Notes: generated by a model not told the origin, from the sequence alone. A stretch of DNA of 64,000 nucleotides from Orientallactaga sibirica (GCA_036365145.1 JAEOAD010002279.1:1050001-1114000), one strand, 5' to 3'. Counted from the stretch's first letter, positions 50,831 through 61,717 are shown. Program-made: numbers and translations.

Positions 50831-51153
50831 AGTGTCTATCTCTCAGTGCCCCAGAAAGGCACATGTATGAACAAGGTCAAAGAACCAGCTGAATACTGTC
50901 AACAATCCACGTAGTCCCAGAAGGATGACCAGGGCACGCTGCACAGCACCATTCACCCTCCATGCAGCTAGTGGCCTTGTCTGCCTGCCAAAACCCTCGT
51001 GGATCAACCTCAGATCTCAGCAGAAATGAGAACTCCCAAGGAAAACCCATCTTTGATAAGAAATGTCGGTTCCTGGCTGGAAACCAGCAAGAAGGTAGGA
51101 CAGCGCTCAGGTGAGCCCAGTGTCCAAGCTTCCCACAAAAGGGATAGAATCGA
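50831..51153. other. Unique sequence
   Basis: A minus frame of 118 residues (50877-51233) extends into the B1 that follows and has no domain. Confidence 0.35.
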
Positions 51154-51317
51154 AGCCAGGCGTGGTGGCTCACGCCTTTAATCCCAGCACTCGGGAGGCA
51201 GAGGTAGGAGGATCGCCGAGAGTTCAAGGCCACCCTGAGACTACATAGTGAATTCCAGGTCAGCCTGAACCAGAGTGAGACCCTACCTCGAAAACCAAAA
51301 AAAAAAAAAAAAAAAAA
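51154..51317 (+). mobile_element. B1 SINE
   Basis: AGCCAGGCGTGGTGGCTCAC start, over 20 A in the tail. Perfect 17-bp TSD AAAAGGGATAGAATCGA at 51137-51153 and 51318-51334. One of the youngest-looking insertions. Confidence 0.98.
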
Positions 51318-51591
51318 AAAAGGGATAGAATCGAATCGTTCAGATCAAGGAAACCCTCATATCTTTTGAAGCCATAATTCTCATCCACACATACACTCAC
51401 AGAAATTCTCTCTTCATCCCCTATCCCCTCCCTCTCTCTCTCTCTCTCTCATGCCTGCACACTCAATACTCTACAGAACAGTAACACATACCAGCCCAGC
51501 ACACAAGTAGTGGCTGACACACAAGCTCTCTGTGTTGCACACACCAGCTCAGGTTCTTGCATGTTCTTGCTCCTTCCTATGTACACCAACA

Positions 51592-51596
<5 letters not shown>

Positions 51597-51628
<32 letters not shown>
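51597..51628. repeat. (CA)n microsatellite
   Basis: About 16 CA units. Confidence 0.96.
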
Positions 51629-51631
<3 letters not shown>

Positions 51632-51959
51632 CAGTCTTTGAGCCCCAGACAGAAGGTGGGCCTGAGAAAGTAGGGCAGTCTACAAATTGTCTTATTCAGG
51701 GAGGAGTAGGCGGTCTGGCAGACAAAAGAGCTGCCTTCTGCTCCAGCTAATGATGCAGACAGTAGGTGCGTCTGCCCAGCTGCCCCCTTTTCCTGCGGGA
51801 GCTCTGGCGTCACAGCTGTGTCGCCTGTCCCTCCTTCCCTCTTGATATGAACCCCTCTCCTTTCTCCTGTTGTTGCTACTCCCAGGACCACCGCATGTGT
51901 GTGCCTCAACCTGTGCTCTGTGTTGTGTGTCGGGCACGAAGTTTCAGCCCCACCACAAA
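51629..51959. other. Unique sequence
   Basis: Nothing recognised. Overlapping frames on both strands (up to 92 residues) show no domain. Confidence 0.35.
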
Positions 51960-52050
51960 CCTATGGAGACCATATATTCTGTTTTACAGAGGATGAAAAC
52001 AAATTTGTGAATGTCCTAAGCGCAGAGCTTGGGTCTTGCAGGGACAAGGG
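51960..52050 (-). mobile_element. MIR fragment
   Basis: CTGTTTTACAGAGGATGAAA then ACAAATTTGTGAATGTCC and CGCAGAGCTTGGGTC resembles reversed MIR (CCATTTTACAGATGAGGAAA). Confidence 0.5.
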
Positions 52051-52248
52051 TGAGGAAAGATGGAGAAGCCGTTCTGTACCTCACCACGCATCTCTTCGCT
52101 CCACTTGCCTGGAATCCCAGCCTGATCTGTCCCCTAGCCCTCCACCCTTTCCCCATGTCCTTTGGTTACTGTACTTAAAGGGTACACTCCATTTCTGTGT
52201 GCATGTGAAAAGTCAGGTTCATCTAATAACTAGCCATTTGTTTAATAA

Positions 52249-52447
52249 GTATTTTTTAATATTTGATTTTTCTTCATTTATTTGAGAGAGAGAGAGAGAG
52301 AAATAGGCAGGGAAAGAGAGAGATAGAGAACGGGCACTCCAGGGCCTCCAGCCACTGCAAACGAACTCCAGATGCATGTACTCCTTTGTGCATCTGCCTT
52401 ACGTGGGTCCTGGGGAATTGAGCCTGGGTCCTTTGGCTTTGCAGGCA
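52249..52447 (-). mobile_element. tRNA-derived SINE, A-type, 5'-truncated
   Basis: Body ends at TTTGCAGGC; the terminal CCATCTCTCCAGCCC and A-box portion are missing. GCAGTAGTGGAT at the truncation point recurs at 52482, which suggests a deletion or rearrangement there. Confidence 0.9.
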
Positions 52448-52569
52448 GTAGTGGATCTCAGAGGACTGTTCTCAGAGGTCAGCAGTAGTGGATAAGGCTG
52501 AAGCTATTATTCATTAGAGCCCAACACTGACAGCAACAGTGAGCTGAGTACATGCATCCCATATATGGT

Positions 52570-52938
52570 GTAGCAGACAGCTTCGGGTTGGCTGAGATGA
52601 ACTTCCAGACCAGGCAACGTTATGGAGAAAGAGATATTTATTATAGCTTATAGATCCAGGGGAAGTTCCATAATGGCAGAGGAAGCTGGCCTGTCTTCAC
52701 AGGACCAAGCACAGAGAGCAAAGCCACAAGCCACACAGCACAGCACACTTTAGGAACTCCAGCTAGGCACACTTTGCATATCTTTAGATTAAAATCCTAA
52801 ACCCACCACCACGCCTTAGGGCTGAACCCTAAGATCTGCCCAGTGACTCTGCCTCCAGCCAGGTTGCTGCCTATGCAAACTGCAAACTAATAACACACTG
52901 AATATATTGGGGGGGGGCCTCTATTCAAACTGCCACAC
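52570..52938 (-). mobile_element. URR1-like hAT non-autonomous element
   Basis: Inverted partner of 49893-50262: GGTTGGCTGAGATGAACTTC at one end and CTATTCAAACTGCCACA at the other, with GATCCAGGGGAAGTTCCATA and TCTGCCTCCAGCCAGG inside. A 9-G run at 52910. Confidence 0.65.
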
Positions 52939-53196
52939 GTGGGCACTGGGCAGAGTGCCACGTCTATCCACTAGTGACACACAATAAGGGGTGGATGGCC
53001 CCAGGCTAGTTAGTATCCTTCAATACTCCACAGTTAGCTCATTATACGGGTGAAAATTATGATTTCTAAAGAAGAGGTAAAGTTAAAATTCCCTTACATA
53101 CCCTGAGTGCTTGATTCTATACTGTCATTAATCTCCTAGCCTGCTCAGAGCAAGACCAGCATTCTAATGTAGCCATGTCTACGCCTGTGAATTAAC
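52939..53196. other. Unique sequence
   Basis: No repeat or gene recognised. Confidence 0.35.
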
Positions 53197-53220
53197 TTCC
53201 CTTCCTTTTCTTTCTTTCTT

Positions 53221-53414
53221 TTTTGTTTTTGTTTTGTTTTGTTTTTTTTTTGTTTTTTGTTTTTTGTTTTTTGTTTATCGAGGTAGGGTCTCACTCTGGT
53301 CCAGGCTGACCTGGAATTCACTATGTAGTCTCAGGGTGGCCTTGAACTCTCGGCGATCCTCCTACCTCTGCCTCCCGAGTGCTGGGATTAAAGGCATGCG
53401 CCACCACGCCCGGC
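53221..53414 (-). mobile_element. B1 SINE
   Basis: Long T/TTTTG tail (53221-53275), full body to CACCACGCCCGGC. First of two tandem B1s. Confidence 0.96.
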
Positions 53415-53417
53415 CCT

Positions 53418-53566
53418 GTTTTTTGTTTTTTGAGGTAGGGTCTCACTCTAGCCCAGGCTGACCTGGAATTCACTCTGCAGTCTCAGGCTGGCCTCGAACT
53501 CACGGTGGTCCTCCTACCTCTGCCTCCAGAGTGCTAGGATTTAAAGACGTGCGCCACACTCCTGCC
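53418..53566 (-). mobile_element. B1 SINE
   Basis: TGTTTTTTGTTTTTTGAGGTAG start of tail, body diverged at its 5' end (GTGCGCCACACTCCTGCC). Confidence 0.94.
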
Positions 53567-53585
53567 CCCCCTTTTTTTGTTTGTT

Positions 53586-53803
53586 TAAATATTTTATTTA
53601 TTTATTCATGAGAGAGAGAGTGAGAGGGTGGAGGGCAGATAGAGAAAGAGAGAATAGGCAGAGGAGGGCCTCTAGCCATTGAAAATGAACTCTAGACACA
53701 TGTGCCACTGTGCGTCTGGCTTTACGTGATACTGGAGAATCAAACCCCGGGTCCTTCGGCTTCACAGGCAAGTGCCTTAACTGCTGAGCCATTTCTCCAA
53801 CCC
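53586..53803 (-). mobile_element. tRNA-derived SINE, A-type
   Basis: (ATTT)n tail, GA tract with GAGGGTGGAGGGCAG, 5' end CCATTTCTCCAACCCC. CCCTTCCTTTTCT follows, matching the sequence before the first B1, so one outer duplication brackets all three elements. Confidence 0.93.
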
Positions 53804-53819
53804 CTCCCTTCCTTTTCTA

Positions 53820-54189
53820 TCAGGCACCTGGTAATAACCACTTGAAATGAGCAATAACTATTTGAAACGAGTAGACTTGTAGTGGGTCATGGTGGGGGAG
53901 GGAGAGGGCGACAGGGAGCTTCTTTCCCTGGCCTGTGACAAATCTGACAAAGAATGGAGGATCAGATTCCCAAGAGGGTACAGTACAAGGTGTGTTGGAG
54001 AAAAGTGGAATCCATGGGAAAGGCTGGAAGGATGGAGGGGTATTTCTAGGGAAATGGAAAGATGGCCAGATCTTAAAGAAACGAGAGAGAAAACAAGTGG
54101 AGCAAAAGGATATAATAAAAGCTTTTTGGCTTCGCATTAGGAAAAAAGGTCAGTGGTCAGTTAGTAATGGGTCTCTCCCCTATGCCTGC
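53820..54189. other. Unique sequence
   Basis: Purine-rich. Overlapping frames up to 105 residues on both strands show no domain features. Confidence 0.35.
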
Positions 54190-54560
54190 TCATCCAGGCT
54201 GAGATAGGCGAGAGCTTACTGAATCAGGAACCTGGAGTTTCAGGTATCAGGAGAGATGAACAGCCAAGAAGAAGAAGGCTTGCCCTATCTGGCAAGTCTG
54301 TCTCATAGTTTATTGCAGTGGGTTTCACCTTCTGGCTCAGGTGAGCTCTGAGAGAGAGAGCTGATTGGTTTGGACTTCGGGGGCCGGGGGGAGGAGCTGG
54401 CCCAAAACAGACCAGGCGACTTGAGTACAAGGGGGTCTGTCACTGAGGGATGAGTCTGAATCCGAGGCTGAATTCCAGTCCTGCTAAAGCAGGCAGTGGG
54501 ACATGTCTTTTGGTTTCCCCTTTGGGCTCTCCCCTAGCTGACTACCAATTTAAAAAAAAA
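54190..54560 (-). mobile_element. Possible endogenous retrovirus LTR
   Basis: In minus-strand sense: CCAAACCAATCAGCTC (CCAAT box), then GCAATAAACTATGAGAC (PolyA-like), then a T/C-rich U5-like part. I see no clear TG/CA ends or primer site, so this remains tentative. Confidence 0.3.
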
Positions 54561-54570
54561 CAAAATAGGA

Positions 54571-54737
54571 GGCCGGGCGTGGTGGCGTGCGCCTTTAATC
54601 CCAGCACTCGGGAGGCAGAGGTAGGAGGATCGCTGAGAGTTTGAGGCTACCCTGAGACGACATAGTGAATTCCAGGTCAGCCTGGACTACAGTGAGACCC
54701 TACCTTGAAAAAAGAAAAAAAAAAAAAAAAAAAAAGA
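54571..54737 (+). mobile_element. B1 SINE
   Basis: GGCCGGGCGTGGTGGCGTGC start, AAAAAAGAAA plus long A tail. Confidence 0.95.
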
Positions 54738-54752
54738 GAAAGAAAAAAATAG

Positions 54753-54970
54753 GGGCTGGAGAGATGTCTTAGCGGTTAAGTGCTTGCCTGTGAAGCCTAA
54801 GGACCCTGGTTCGAGGCTTGATTCCCCAGGACTCATATAAGCCAGATGCACATGGTGGTGCATGCATCTTGAGTTCATTCGCAGTGGCTAGAGACCCTGG
54901 CATGTCCATTCTCTCTCTCTCTTTCCATTTCTCTGTCTCTAATAAATAAATAAAAATATTTAAAAAAAAA
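54753..54970 (+). mobile_element. tRNA-derived SINE, A-type, expanded B box
   Basis: Inserted in the B1 A tail. Expanded B box GGTTCGAGGCTTGATT at 54808-54823, seen in sense orientation. AATAAATAAATAAAAATATT tail. Confidence 0.95.
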
Positions 54971-55089
54971 ACCAATAGAATACCTTGCTCCTATTTCTCC
55001 CTCAGACTGAGTTCAAAATGTATGGGGTGATGAGTCTCTGAGTGTTAGCTTGTGGGTCATTCCAGCACATTCACTGTGTATATTGTTCT

Positions 55090-55310
55090 ATAGATTTACA
55101 GCCCTGGGAACTGTACCCAGGCCTCATGCACGCTGAGCAGACACTTTAGGGTGGGGTAACAGCCACAGCCTGTACTCCGCTTTTGCTTTTCAGACAGTGT
55201 CCCCCGCCAATTGTCCAAGCAGACCTTGTACTTCGATTCTCCTGCCTCAGACTTCCTTGGTGGGCTCGAATTACATGCCTGTGCCACCAGGCATGGCTTT
55301 AGTACCCTTT
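55090..55310 (-). mobile_element. B4-like composite SINE, old
   Basis: GGGAACTGTACCCAGGCCTC then ATGCACGCTGAGCAG (ID half, reversed), followed by TTGCTTTTCAGACAGTGTC, GATTCTCCTGCCTCAG and GCCTGTGCCACCAGGC (7SL half). Same layout as 28577-28800, opposite strand. Confidence 0.65.
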
Positions 55311-55474
55311 TAGAAGTCACCTGAGAGGATTTGAAGCTTCAGAACAGTGACTTATAGGTGCCTATGGATTATCTATAATGCATTCACTGCCATTATAGCT
55401 TTCCTATAAGTGTTTATAGAACATTATAGATTACCTGTAGGATCCCACAGATTGCCCGCGATAATTGTGCCACA

Positions 55475-55600
55475 TTAAATAGTCCTTCATTCAGCTACCG
55501 ACTGAGTATTTACTACATGTCACAGTGTGTTGTAGGGAGCTAGGGGAATGAAATAGACAAGGTCCCTGCCCTCCATCTAAGCATAAGGAAGATTGTCAAT
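55475..55600 (-). mobile_element. L2 3' end fragment
   Basis: CTTCATTCAGCTACCGACTG, AGTATTTACTACATGTCACA and AATAGACAAGGTCCCTGCCC match the reversed L2 end (TTCATTCAACAAATATTTAT, GAGCACCTACTATGTGCC). Confidence 0.65.
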
Positions 55601-55637
55601 ACATAAAAAAAGCAATGCATAAAGAATTTCAGATGGT

Positions 55638-55872
55638 CGGGCTGAGGAAATGGCTTAGTGGTTAAGGCGTTTGCCTGTGAAGCCTAAGGACCCCAGTTCG
55701 ATTCCCCAGGACCCACGTAAGCCAGATGCACAAGGTGGTGCTCGCATCTGGAGTTCGTTTGCAGTGGCTGGAGGCCCTGATGCGCCCATTCTCTCTCTCT
55801 CTCTCTCTATCTGCCTCTTCCTCTTTCTTTCTCTCTCTCTCTCTCAAATAAATAAATAATAATTTAAACAAA
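55638..55872 (+). mobile_element. tRNA-derived SINE, A-type
   Basis: TSD AAAGAATTTCAGATGG / AAAGAATTTTAGATGG. B box AGTTCGATTCCCC. Long CTCT tract, AAATAAATAAATAATAAT tail. Confidence 0.97.
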
Positions 55873-56603
55873 AAAAGAATTTTAGATGGTGTGACCCTCA
55901 CACTTCACATGTCAGTCGAGGCAGGCTTCTGTAAGGGTGTGACATTTGAGCTCAGGTCTGCACGGTGACATGGAGTTATCTAGAAATGAATCTTGCTCAA
56001 GAAACAGCAAAATGAAATCGCCAACGACAGGAATAAGCACGGAGCGGTTTGGAGGCCTGAGAAACGTCTGGATGGCCAGGAAGGTGAGGATGGGGGAACG
56101 GAAATGGCTCTAAGAACAGAGAGCCAGCGCCAAGATAGAGAAAGAAAAGCCATAGTGCCTGACTTTTCAAGACATTCTCTTCCCGAGGGCACTGTGGGAC
56201 ACATTGAAATAAAATCCCCGTGATAGATCACCGGTGGGTGTTTGTGGTACTGTCTCAACACCCATGGGTGCCTCAAAGAGTCAGCTCCAAGGATGGCAGC
56301 TCCTTGTGCGTTTCCCAAGGGGACACGGTGGCAGGTTTTCTGGAGTCATTTGGGTTGTCGTGAGAACCTGAAATCATTGTGGATCCAGCTGTTAGACGAA
56401 CCCCCTTAGACGCTTGCCAGCTGTGAAAGCTTTCTAATTGTGCTTTCAGTATCTCCAAGGACTGTTTGCTGTGTTTGTAAACCCAAGAGGACCCCAGAGA
56501 ATACCTTCCCCGTTCAGTTCTTCCTCCCTTTTTATTTGGAAAAAAAACTAATTTTGACGCAACTATTTGCTACAAATACTGACACCTGACTAGAAAATTT
56601 CTC
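55873..56603. other. Unique sequence
   Basis: No SINE. Longest frame is 112 residues on the minus strand (55980-56318), without recognisable domains. No splice context identified. Confidence 0.35.
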
Positions 56604-56660
56604 CCTGGCACATCTATTCTCTCTCTCTCTCTCTCCCTCTGTTATAAATTCATACATAAA
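56604..56660 (+). mobile_element. SINE 3' end fragment
   Basis: CCCTGGCACATCTATTCTCT, CT tract and ATAAATTCATACATAAAT tail: only the last 55 bp of a plus SINE. The minus SINE that follows starts in its tail. Confidence 0.75.
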
Positions 56661-56662
56661 TA

Positions 56663-56868
56663 TATATTTTTATTTTTATTTTTTTATTTATTAGAGACAG
56701 AGAGAGAGAGAGTTAGAATAGGTGTGCCAGGGCCTCCAGCCACTTCAAACCAACTCCAGACGCATGCGCCACCATGTGCATCTGGCTTACGTGGAACGTG
56801 GAGAATTGAACCAGGGTCCTTAGGCTTCGCAGGCAAACGCCTTAACCACTAAGCCATCTCTGCAGCCC
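56663..56868 (-). mobile_element. tRNA-derived SINE, A-type
   Basis: TTTTTATTTATTAGAGACAG tail and GA tract, GAATTGAACC B box, 5' end CCATCTCTGCAGCCC. Confidence 0.94.
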
Positions 56869-57604
56869 AATAAAATATTTTTTAAAAGATGGCACCCTAG
56901 CCACCACTCATGTTCTAAGGGCTAGGTGGACAAAGAAGAGAAGAAAAGATAAGGAGGTAAATGGGTAGTTACATGGGCTATTTGGGGGAAAATTTCAAGA
57001 AACGGCCCCAAGGATACCTCTGTTTACCATGAATCAGATCTTTGTCACATGCTGAGAGTGGCCAGGTGGTGATAAAAAAATGAAGCCTTCATTGTCGTTG
57101 TCCGTGAAGATGACCCTGGGGAAGGTTCTGTTACTAAAGAGGAACAAGGAAATGGATCGTGAAATCACCTTTCTAGTCCCAGGATGGATACAAACAGTGT
57201 ACCCCAAAGTACCCCAAACTAGTGGTTGGTAGCCCTAGAATTTTAAGAAGCAGTAAAACGAAATTGAAAAGAGAGACGGAGTCCAATACAGCACTTCCAA
57301 CTTGTAATTTATCCGAGGGAGGACATGAAAAATAAGCAAGTTAAACCCGTCGCCCACTGTCATAATCATCTCGCGAAGAAAGAAAACTGGAAAAGGCCTC
57401 GCTCTATAAATATCATATAATGGAGTAAATTTAGCTCTTGCTGGGGTGGGGAATACATTCGTTTTTCTTATTTTACCCAAGGCAGTGAGAACTTCATCCT
57501 AGACCAATATTACTAAGTGGTGCTACAAACAGAAGGTACTTCATTAAGGTAATGTGGGTTTTCTAAAACCTTCCCCCAAGTAGCATTAAGAAAGCCCATT
57601 TATG
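56869..57604. other. Unique block, candidate conserved non-coding DNA
   Basis: 57230-57480 has complex AT-leaning sequence (CTTGTAATTTATCCGAGG, CATAATCATCTCGCG, TATAAATATCATATAATGG). The only frame there (81 residues, minus) has no domain features. Confidence 0.35.
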
Positions 57605-57818
57605 GGCTGGAGAGATGGCTCAGCGGTTAAGGCGTTTGCCTGCAAAGCCAAAGGATCCCGGTTCGACTCTCCAGGACCCATGTAAGCCAGATGTACAAGG
57701 GGGCGCATCATCTGGAGTTTGTTTGCAGTGGCTGGAGGGCCTGGTGCGCCCATTCTCTCCCTCCATCTCTCTTTCTTCCTCTTTCTCTCAAATAAATAAA
57801 TAAATAAATTTTTTTTTA
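57605..57818 (+). mobile_element. tRNA-derived SINE, A-type
   Basis: GGCTGGAGAGATGGCTCAGCGG start, B box GGTTCGACTCTCC, CT-rich tract, (AAAT)n tail. Close to consensus. Confidence 0.96.
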
Positions 57819-57989
57819 AAAAGAATGCCCTTTATTTGGTGCAAATGGTTACCTAATGCACTTCAGGCTAGACTCTATTCCTTAAATTTTGTGTTTGATC
57901 TAATCAGTGGGCAGTTGGTGGTTTATTTTAATTTTAATTTGTGTTCAGCATATGAATCTTAAGAGAGTCCTCATGTAAAGAAAAAATTC
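57819..57989. other. Short unique AT-rich stretch
   Basis: Nothing recognised. Confidence 0.35.
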
Positions 57990-58218
57990 GGGCTGGAGAG
58001 ATGGCTTAGCAGTTAAGGTGCCTGCCTCCTAAGCCTAAGAACGCCGGTTCCAATCTCCAGGTCCCACGTTTAGCCAGATGCAAAGTGATGCAAGGGCGCA
58101 ATGACCACAAGGGGGCACACACATCTGGATTTCGTTCACAGCAGCTGAGAGGCTGCTGGTGCTCCCATCTGTCTTCCTCTACCTCTCTCTCTGTCTCTCT
58201 CTCCAAGAAAAAAATAAA
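57990..58218 (+). mobile_element. tRNA-derived SINE, B-type
   Basis: CGGGCTGGAGAGATGGCTTAG start, single GGTTCCAATCTCCAGG. The GCCGCACTT segment between GCGCAATG and ACCACAAG is lost. Confidence 0.95.
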
Positions 58219-58462
58219 ATTCAATTCCTGCCACTCGTGAGAAGTGAGAAGTTATGCACACAGGACCTTGTTTCCATATGGTCACTCCCAGCTGGATGAG
58301 GCAGCAGCTCCTTCAGATGGGCCTAGCATGCGGATTCATTACATGTCCCACTGGCCAGTGGGCTGTCCATTATGCTATCCCTTGGAGCCCTGTGGGAAGT
58401 CAAGTTCAAGTTCACGCTCCTAATTTGAAGCTAATGTGTAGGTATTTTCTTTCTCTCTCTCT
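58219..58462. other. Unique sequence
   Basis: Nothing recognised. An 88-residue frame (58254-58520) runs into the microsatellite. Confidence 0.35.
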
Positions 58463-58515
58463 CTATATATATATAATATATACATATGTGTGTATATATA
58501 TATTATGTGTGTGTA
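58463..58515. repeat. TA/GT-rich microsatellite
   Basis: TATATATATATAATATATAC, ATATGTGTGTATATATATA and TTATGTGTGTG: a mixed TA and TG tract. Confidence 0.9.
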
Positions 58516-58543
58516 TCTAAAGTTCATACCAGCCTGGATGTTT

Positions 58544-58781
58544 TTTTTTTAATTTTATTTTATTTATTTATTTGAGAGAGTGAGATACAGAAATAGGCAG
58601 GGAGGGAGGGAGAGAGAGAGAGAGAATGGGTGCGCCAGGGCCTCCAGCCACTGCAAATGAACTCCAGATGCATGCTGCCCCTTTTGCATCTGGCTTACGT
58701 GGGTCCTGGAGAATCGAGCCTCGAACCGGGGTCCTTAGGCTTCATAGGCAAGCGCTTAACCGCTAAGCCATCTCTCCAGCC
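58544..58781 (-). mobile_element. tRNA-derived SINE, A-type, expanded B box
   Basis: Perfect 15-bp TSD CCAGCCTGGATGTTT at 58529-58543 and 58782-58796. Expanded B box AATCGAGCCTCGAACC at 58712-58727. Confidence 0.97.
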
Positions 58782-58799
58782 CCAGCCTGGATGTTTAAA

Positions 58800-58905
58800 C
58801 ATCAGTAGTCCAGTTCTCAAAGCCACAGGCATAGGGCGAGTTACCCAAGGCCAAAGAGCTAGTAACTTCCCACCTGAAATTTGAACCCAAGTCTGTATGC
58901 ACCTT
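58800..58905 (-). mobile_element. MIR element
   Basis: GCGAGTTACCCAAGGCCAAA then GAGCTAGTAACTTCC and ATTTGAACCCAAGTCTG track the reversed MIR core (TTGCCCAAGGTCACACAGC, GAACCCAGGC). Confidence 0.7.
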
Positions 58906-61380
58906 AGTGGGGAGGGGGGTCCTCCTGTCCTTCACTAGCCTCTGACCCACATGTGCCTCACCCTCACATAGATGCAATTTTCTCCACCCTCTGGGTTTAT
59001 ACCCCTCTCATAAATTTAGCTATAAAATCTTTCAAATGTCTTTTGGCCCTTGAAGTATCATGTCAGACTCTTTATAAGCGTGACAGCTCAGGGGAGGAGG
59101 CTGCCATGCAGGAAGCCGGCTCAGCATGCATTTCAACAGCTCTGAGCACAGAAATTGGTGACTTCACCAGCCCTAGCGGCACCCAGCTGTACTACACAAC
59201 AGCTTCCGCTCTGACAGAGCCTCCAAGTGGGGCTCAACGACCTTCCTGACCCTTTCATCCCCCCCCTTAGGTGCTTACTGCCTTGCGGGGAGGGGCTTTT
59301 GGAGGGTGAGAGGGATCCACCCTTTTGCTGGGGAAGTATGACAAGAATATTCTGGAAAGTCTGTAGCGTTGAACTTGAACTTGACGGCTATAGTGCTTTC
59401 CTCAGCTCTGTGCTGAGAGCTTTGCATCGGATGAAAACCAGAGTTCTCACTGCCTGCTGGACGCACAGAACTCAAAGGAGTAGACGCATTTGGAGCGTAT
59501 GTCACCGTTTCGTTATTAGCCAGGTCCGGGTTCAGACCAGGCCACAGGCTACTTCTTCAGTCCTTTGGCGTTGAGGTGACTGCTATGGGAGGGAAAGCAA
59601 CAGGTGCATGGCCAGCACCCAGGTAGCATCCTTGCACGCCGGCATCCTCGGTGTCTGTGGAAGATGTCAACATAATCCGTGTATTCTTCCAGGGACTTGG
59701 CATAATGGTTTTAACGTCTCCTGCGGCCTAAGCTCCATTTTAGCCAGCCGTCGATCCATCCTCACAGCTTGAATTCTAGTTACGCATCTTACATTACATT
59801 CCTTCTGGAGTGTTCCATTCTACAGTTTCATGCTCCCACCAGTTTCAGCTTCTCCGTGACATGAACTTCCTTCGTTCTGAAAGCCAGGGGTTGCATCTTT
59901 CCTTCTCCCTGACTCCTGTTCCAAACTTGCTCTATAGCTCCGAGTCCCCCAGTGTCCCCGCGTCTGTCTTATAAGAGCAGATAATTTAAAATCATCTTCC
60001 CATCTCAGGGGTCTTTCTATGAGCGCATCTACAAAGTTTTTTTTTTTTTTTTTGCCACGTAAATATCGCATAGTTAAAAGTTCAGGGGTGGGCGTGGGAT
60101 TAGGGCAGGATGAGGACATGTTGGGACTCTTATTCAGCTGACTATAGGGACAGGCAGTAAATGTCTAAATCAATATACGTGCACGCGCTTGACACACACA
60201 CACACACACATGTGTGGAGCTGACAGTAAGTTTGGGGCAAGCAAACAGTGTGATTTGAAGTAGCTGTTTCAGACAGGAGGTGGTCCATGGAAGGACATGT
60301 AATTGAGTGAGGGAAAAGGCAAGAATCCTGGGGCCATGGGAAAGTTCTGGAAGTTGAGAAGCTAGTAGGAAACGCAAGCACACAGATTCAGACACGAATG
60401 AACTCAACACGCTGCTGGTGTATCTGGTGATCAGAGCAGAGCAGAGGGTGAGCAATTCAGGGGGCTGTGACAGGGAGATCTTAGTGGACTTACAGTAGAG
60501 GATCTGATGAGCATTTTTGAAATCAGCTGGCCCCACGAGAGCTGACCACCAGGGGCAAGAGGAGGACTCTGCTGAGTGGCTGCCGCCGTGCCCAGGCTGC
60601 AGTTGATGGACACAGGCTGCGGGGTGGTGGTGGACACGCAGTTCCTCGAAATTCAACTTTATGTGGCAAAGGAGGCCTTGCTGTCAGGCTATGTTCTGCA
60701 GCTGGGAGAGAAAGAGAGACTCAGGGTGACTCCTAGGACTGGGTCTGAGGATCTGCAGTACTGGTTTGCTTCTGGAAGCAGAGTCCCTGGGCTCCTGCAA
60801 GGCTTTGCTGACCTCACATAAGTGGCTAAATCATTCCAGGTTCCTGTTTCTTCTGGCAGTGCCTTCCTTAAAGGGTCAAACTGAGTCAACACGAGTACAA
60901 GACTTGGATCAGCACCCATGTGTGGCGAGGCTCAGAGATGGGTGATTATTCATTGTTTTAAGAGCTCAGTAACTTTTTTTTTTATATAATATAGAGGGGA
61001 ATCATTGGATCTGTTTTAACTCACCAGGACGGGGCTTACTATACTGCTGGATACACAGATGAAAAGAGCTTCTAACTGCAGATTTCTAGTCTGGGGTGGG
61101 GGGCAGATCAACAGCCACCAAGTGCAGGAAGGAGATAAGAGCTTGGGATCACACAGTCCTATGTACGTGAACATACAGCGGTGAACTTGGGCTCACTGCC
61201 CATCCTTTAATGAGATGCCAGTAAGTAGTCCTTCCTATAGCCATTTGGAAATAGTGCCAACTCGGACCCTGTCCAGGACATGCCGTTTTTCAAAGATGGG
61301 ATCGGGCTGTGTTTCAAACAAACTGATCGTAGACATGAGGCGCACGTGAAAGTAACTGAATGAGAGATTTTAACACCCTG
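58906..61380. other. Low-repeat 2.5-kb region, no gene recognised
   Basis: The longest SINE-free stretch. It contains a 16-T run (60037-60053) and a short CA repeat (60197-60210). Frames of 60-163 residues occur on both strands and overlap one another; none shows a recognisable domain, and the longest runs through the CA repeat. It is the most likely place for a lowly expressed or non-coding exon, but I cannot support one. Confidence 0.4.
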
Positions 61381-61388
61381 AATTTTTT

Positions 61389-61600
61389 AAATTTTATTTA
61401 TTTATTTGAGAGAGAGAGAAAGAGGCAGACAGAGAGATAGAGAGAGAATGAGTGCGCCAGGGCCTCCAGCCACTGCAAACAAATTCCAGACGTGTGTGCC
61501 CCCTTGTGCATCTGGCTTTATGTGGGTCCTGGGGAATCGAGTCGGGGTCCTAAGGCTACGCAGGCAAACACCTTAACCACTAAACCATTTCCCCAGCCCC
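61389..61600 (-). mobile_element. tRNA-derived SINE, A-type
   Basis: TSD CACCCTGAATTTTTT / CACCCTGAAATTTTTT. GAATCGAGTC B box, 5' end CCATTTCCCCAGCCCC. Confidence 0.96.
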
Positions 61601-61717
61601 CACCCTGAAATTTTTTCAATGGTGGGACTTTCATTTCTAAGGCTTGTTTTGTTTGTTTATTTTTTTACATGTTGCGTAAGCTTTTGCAAACATGCATTTT
61701 ATAAAAATAGTACATTC

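Noticed and set aside
60165..60656. Longest open frame in the window, 163 residues on the minus strand
   Set aside because: Runs through a CA microsatellite, overlaps other long frames on both strands, and has no domain-like or compositional sign of a real protein.
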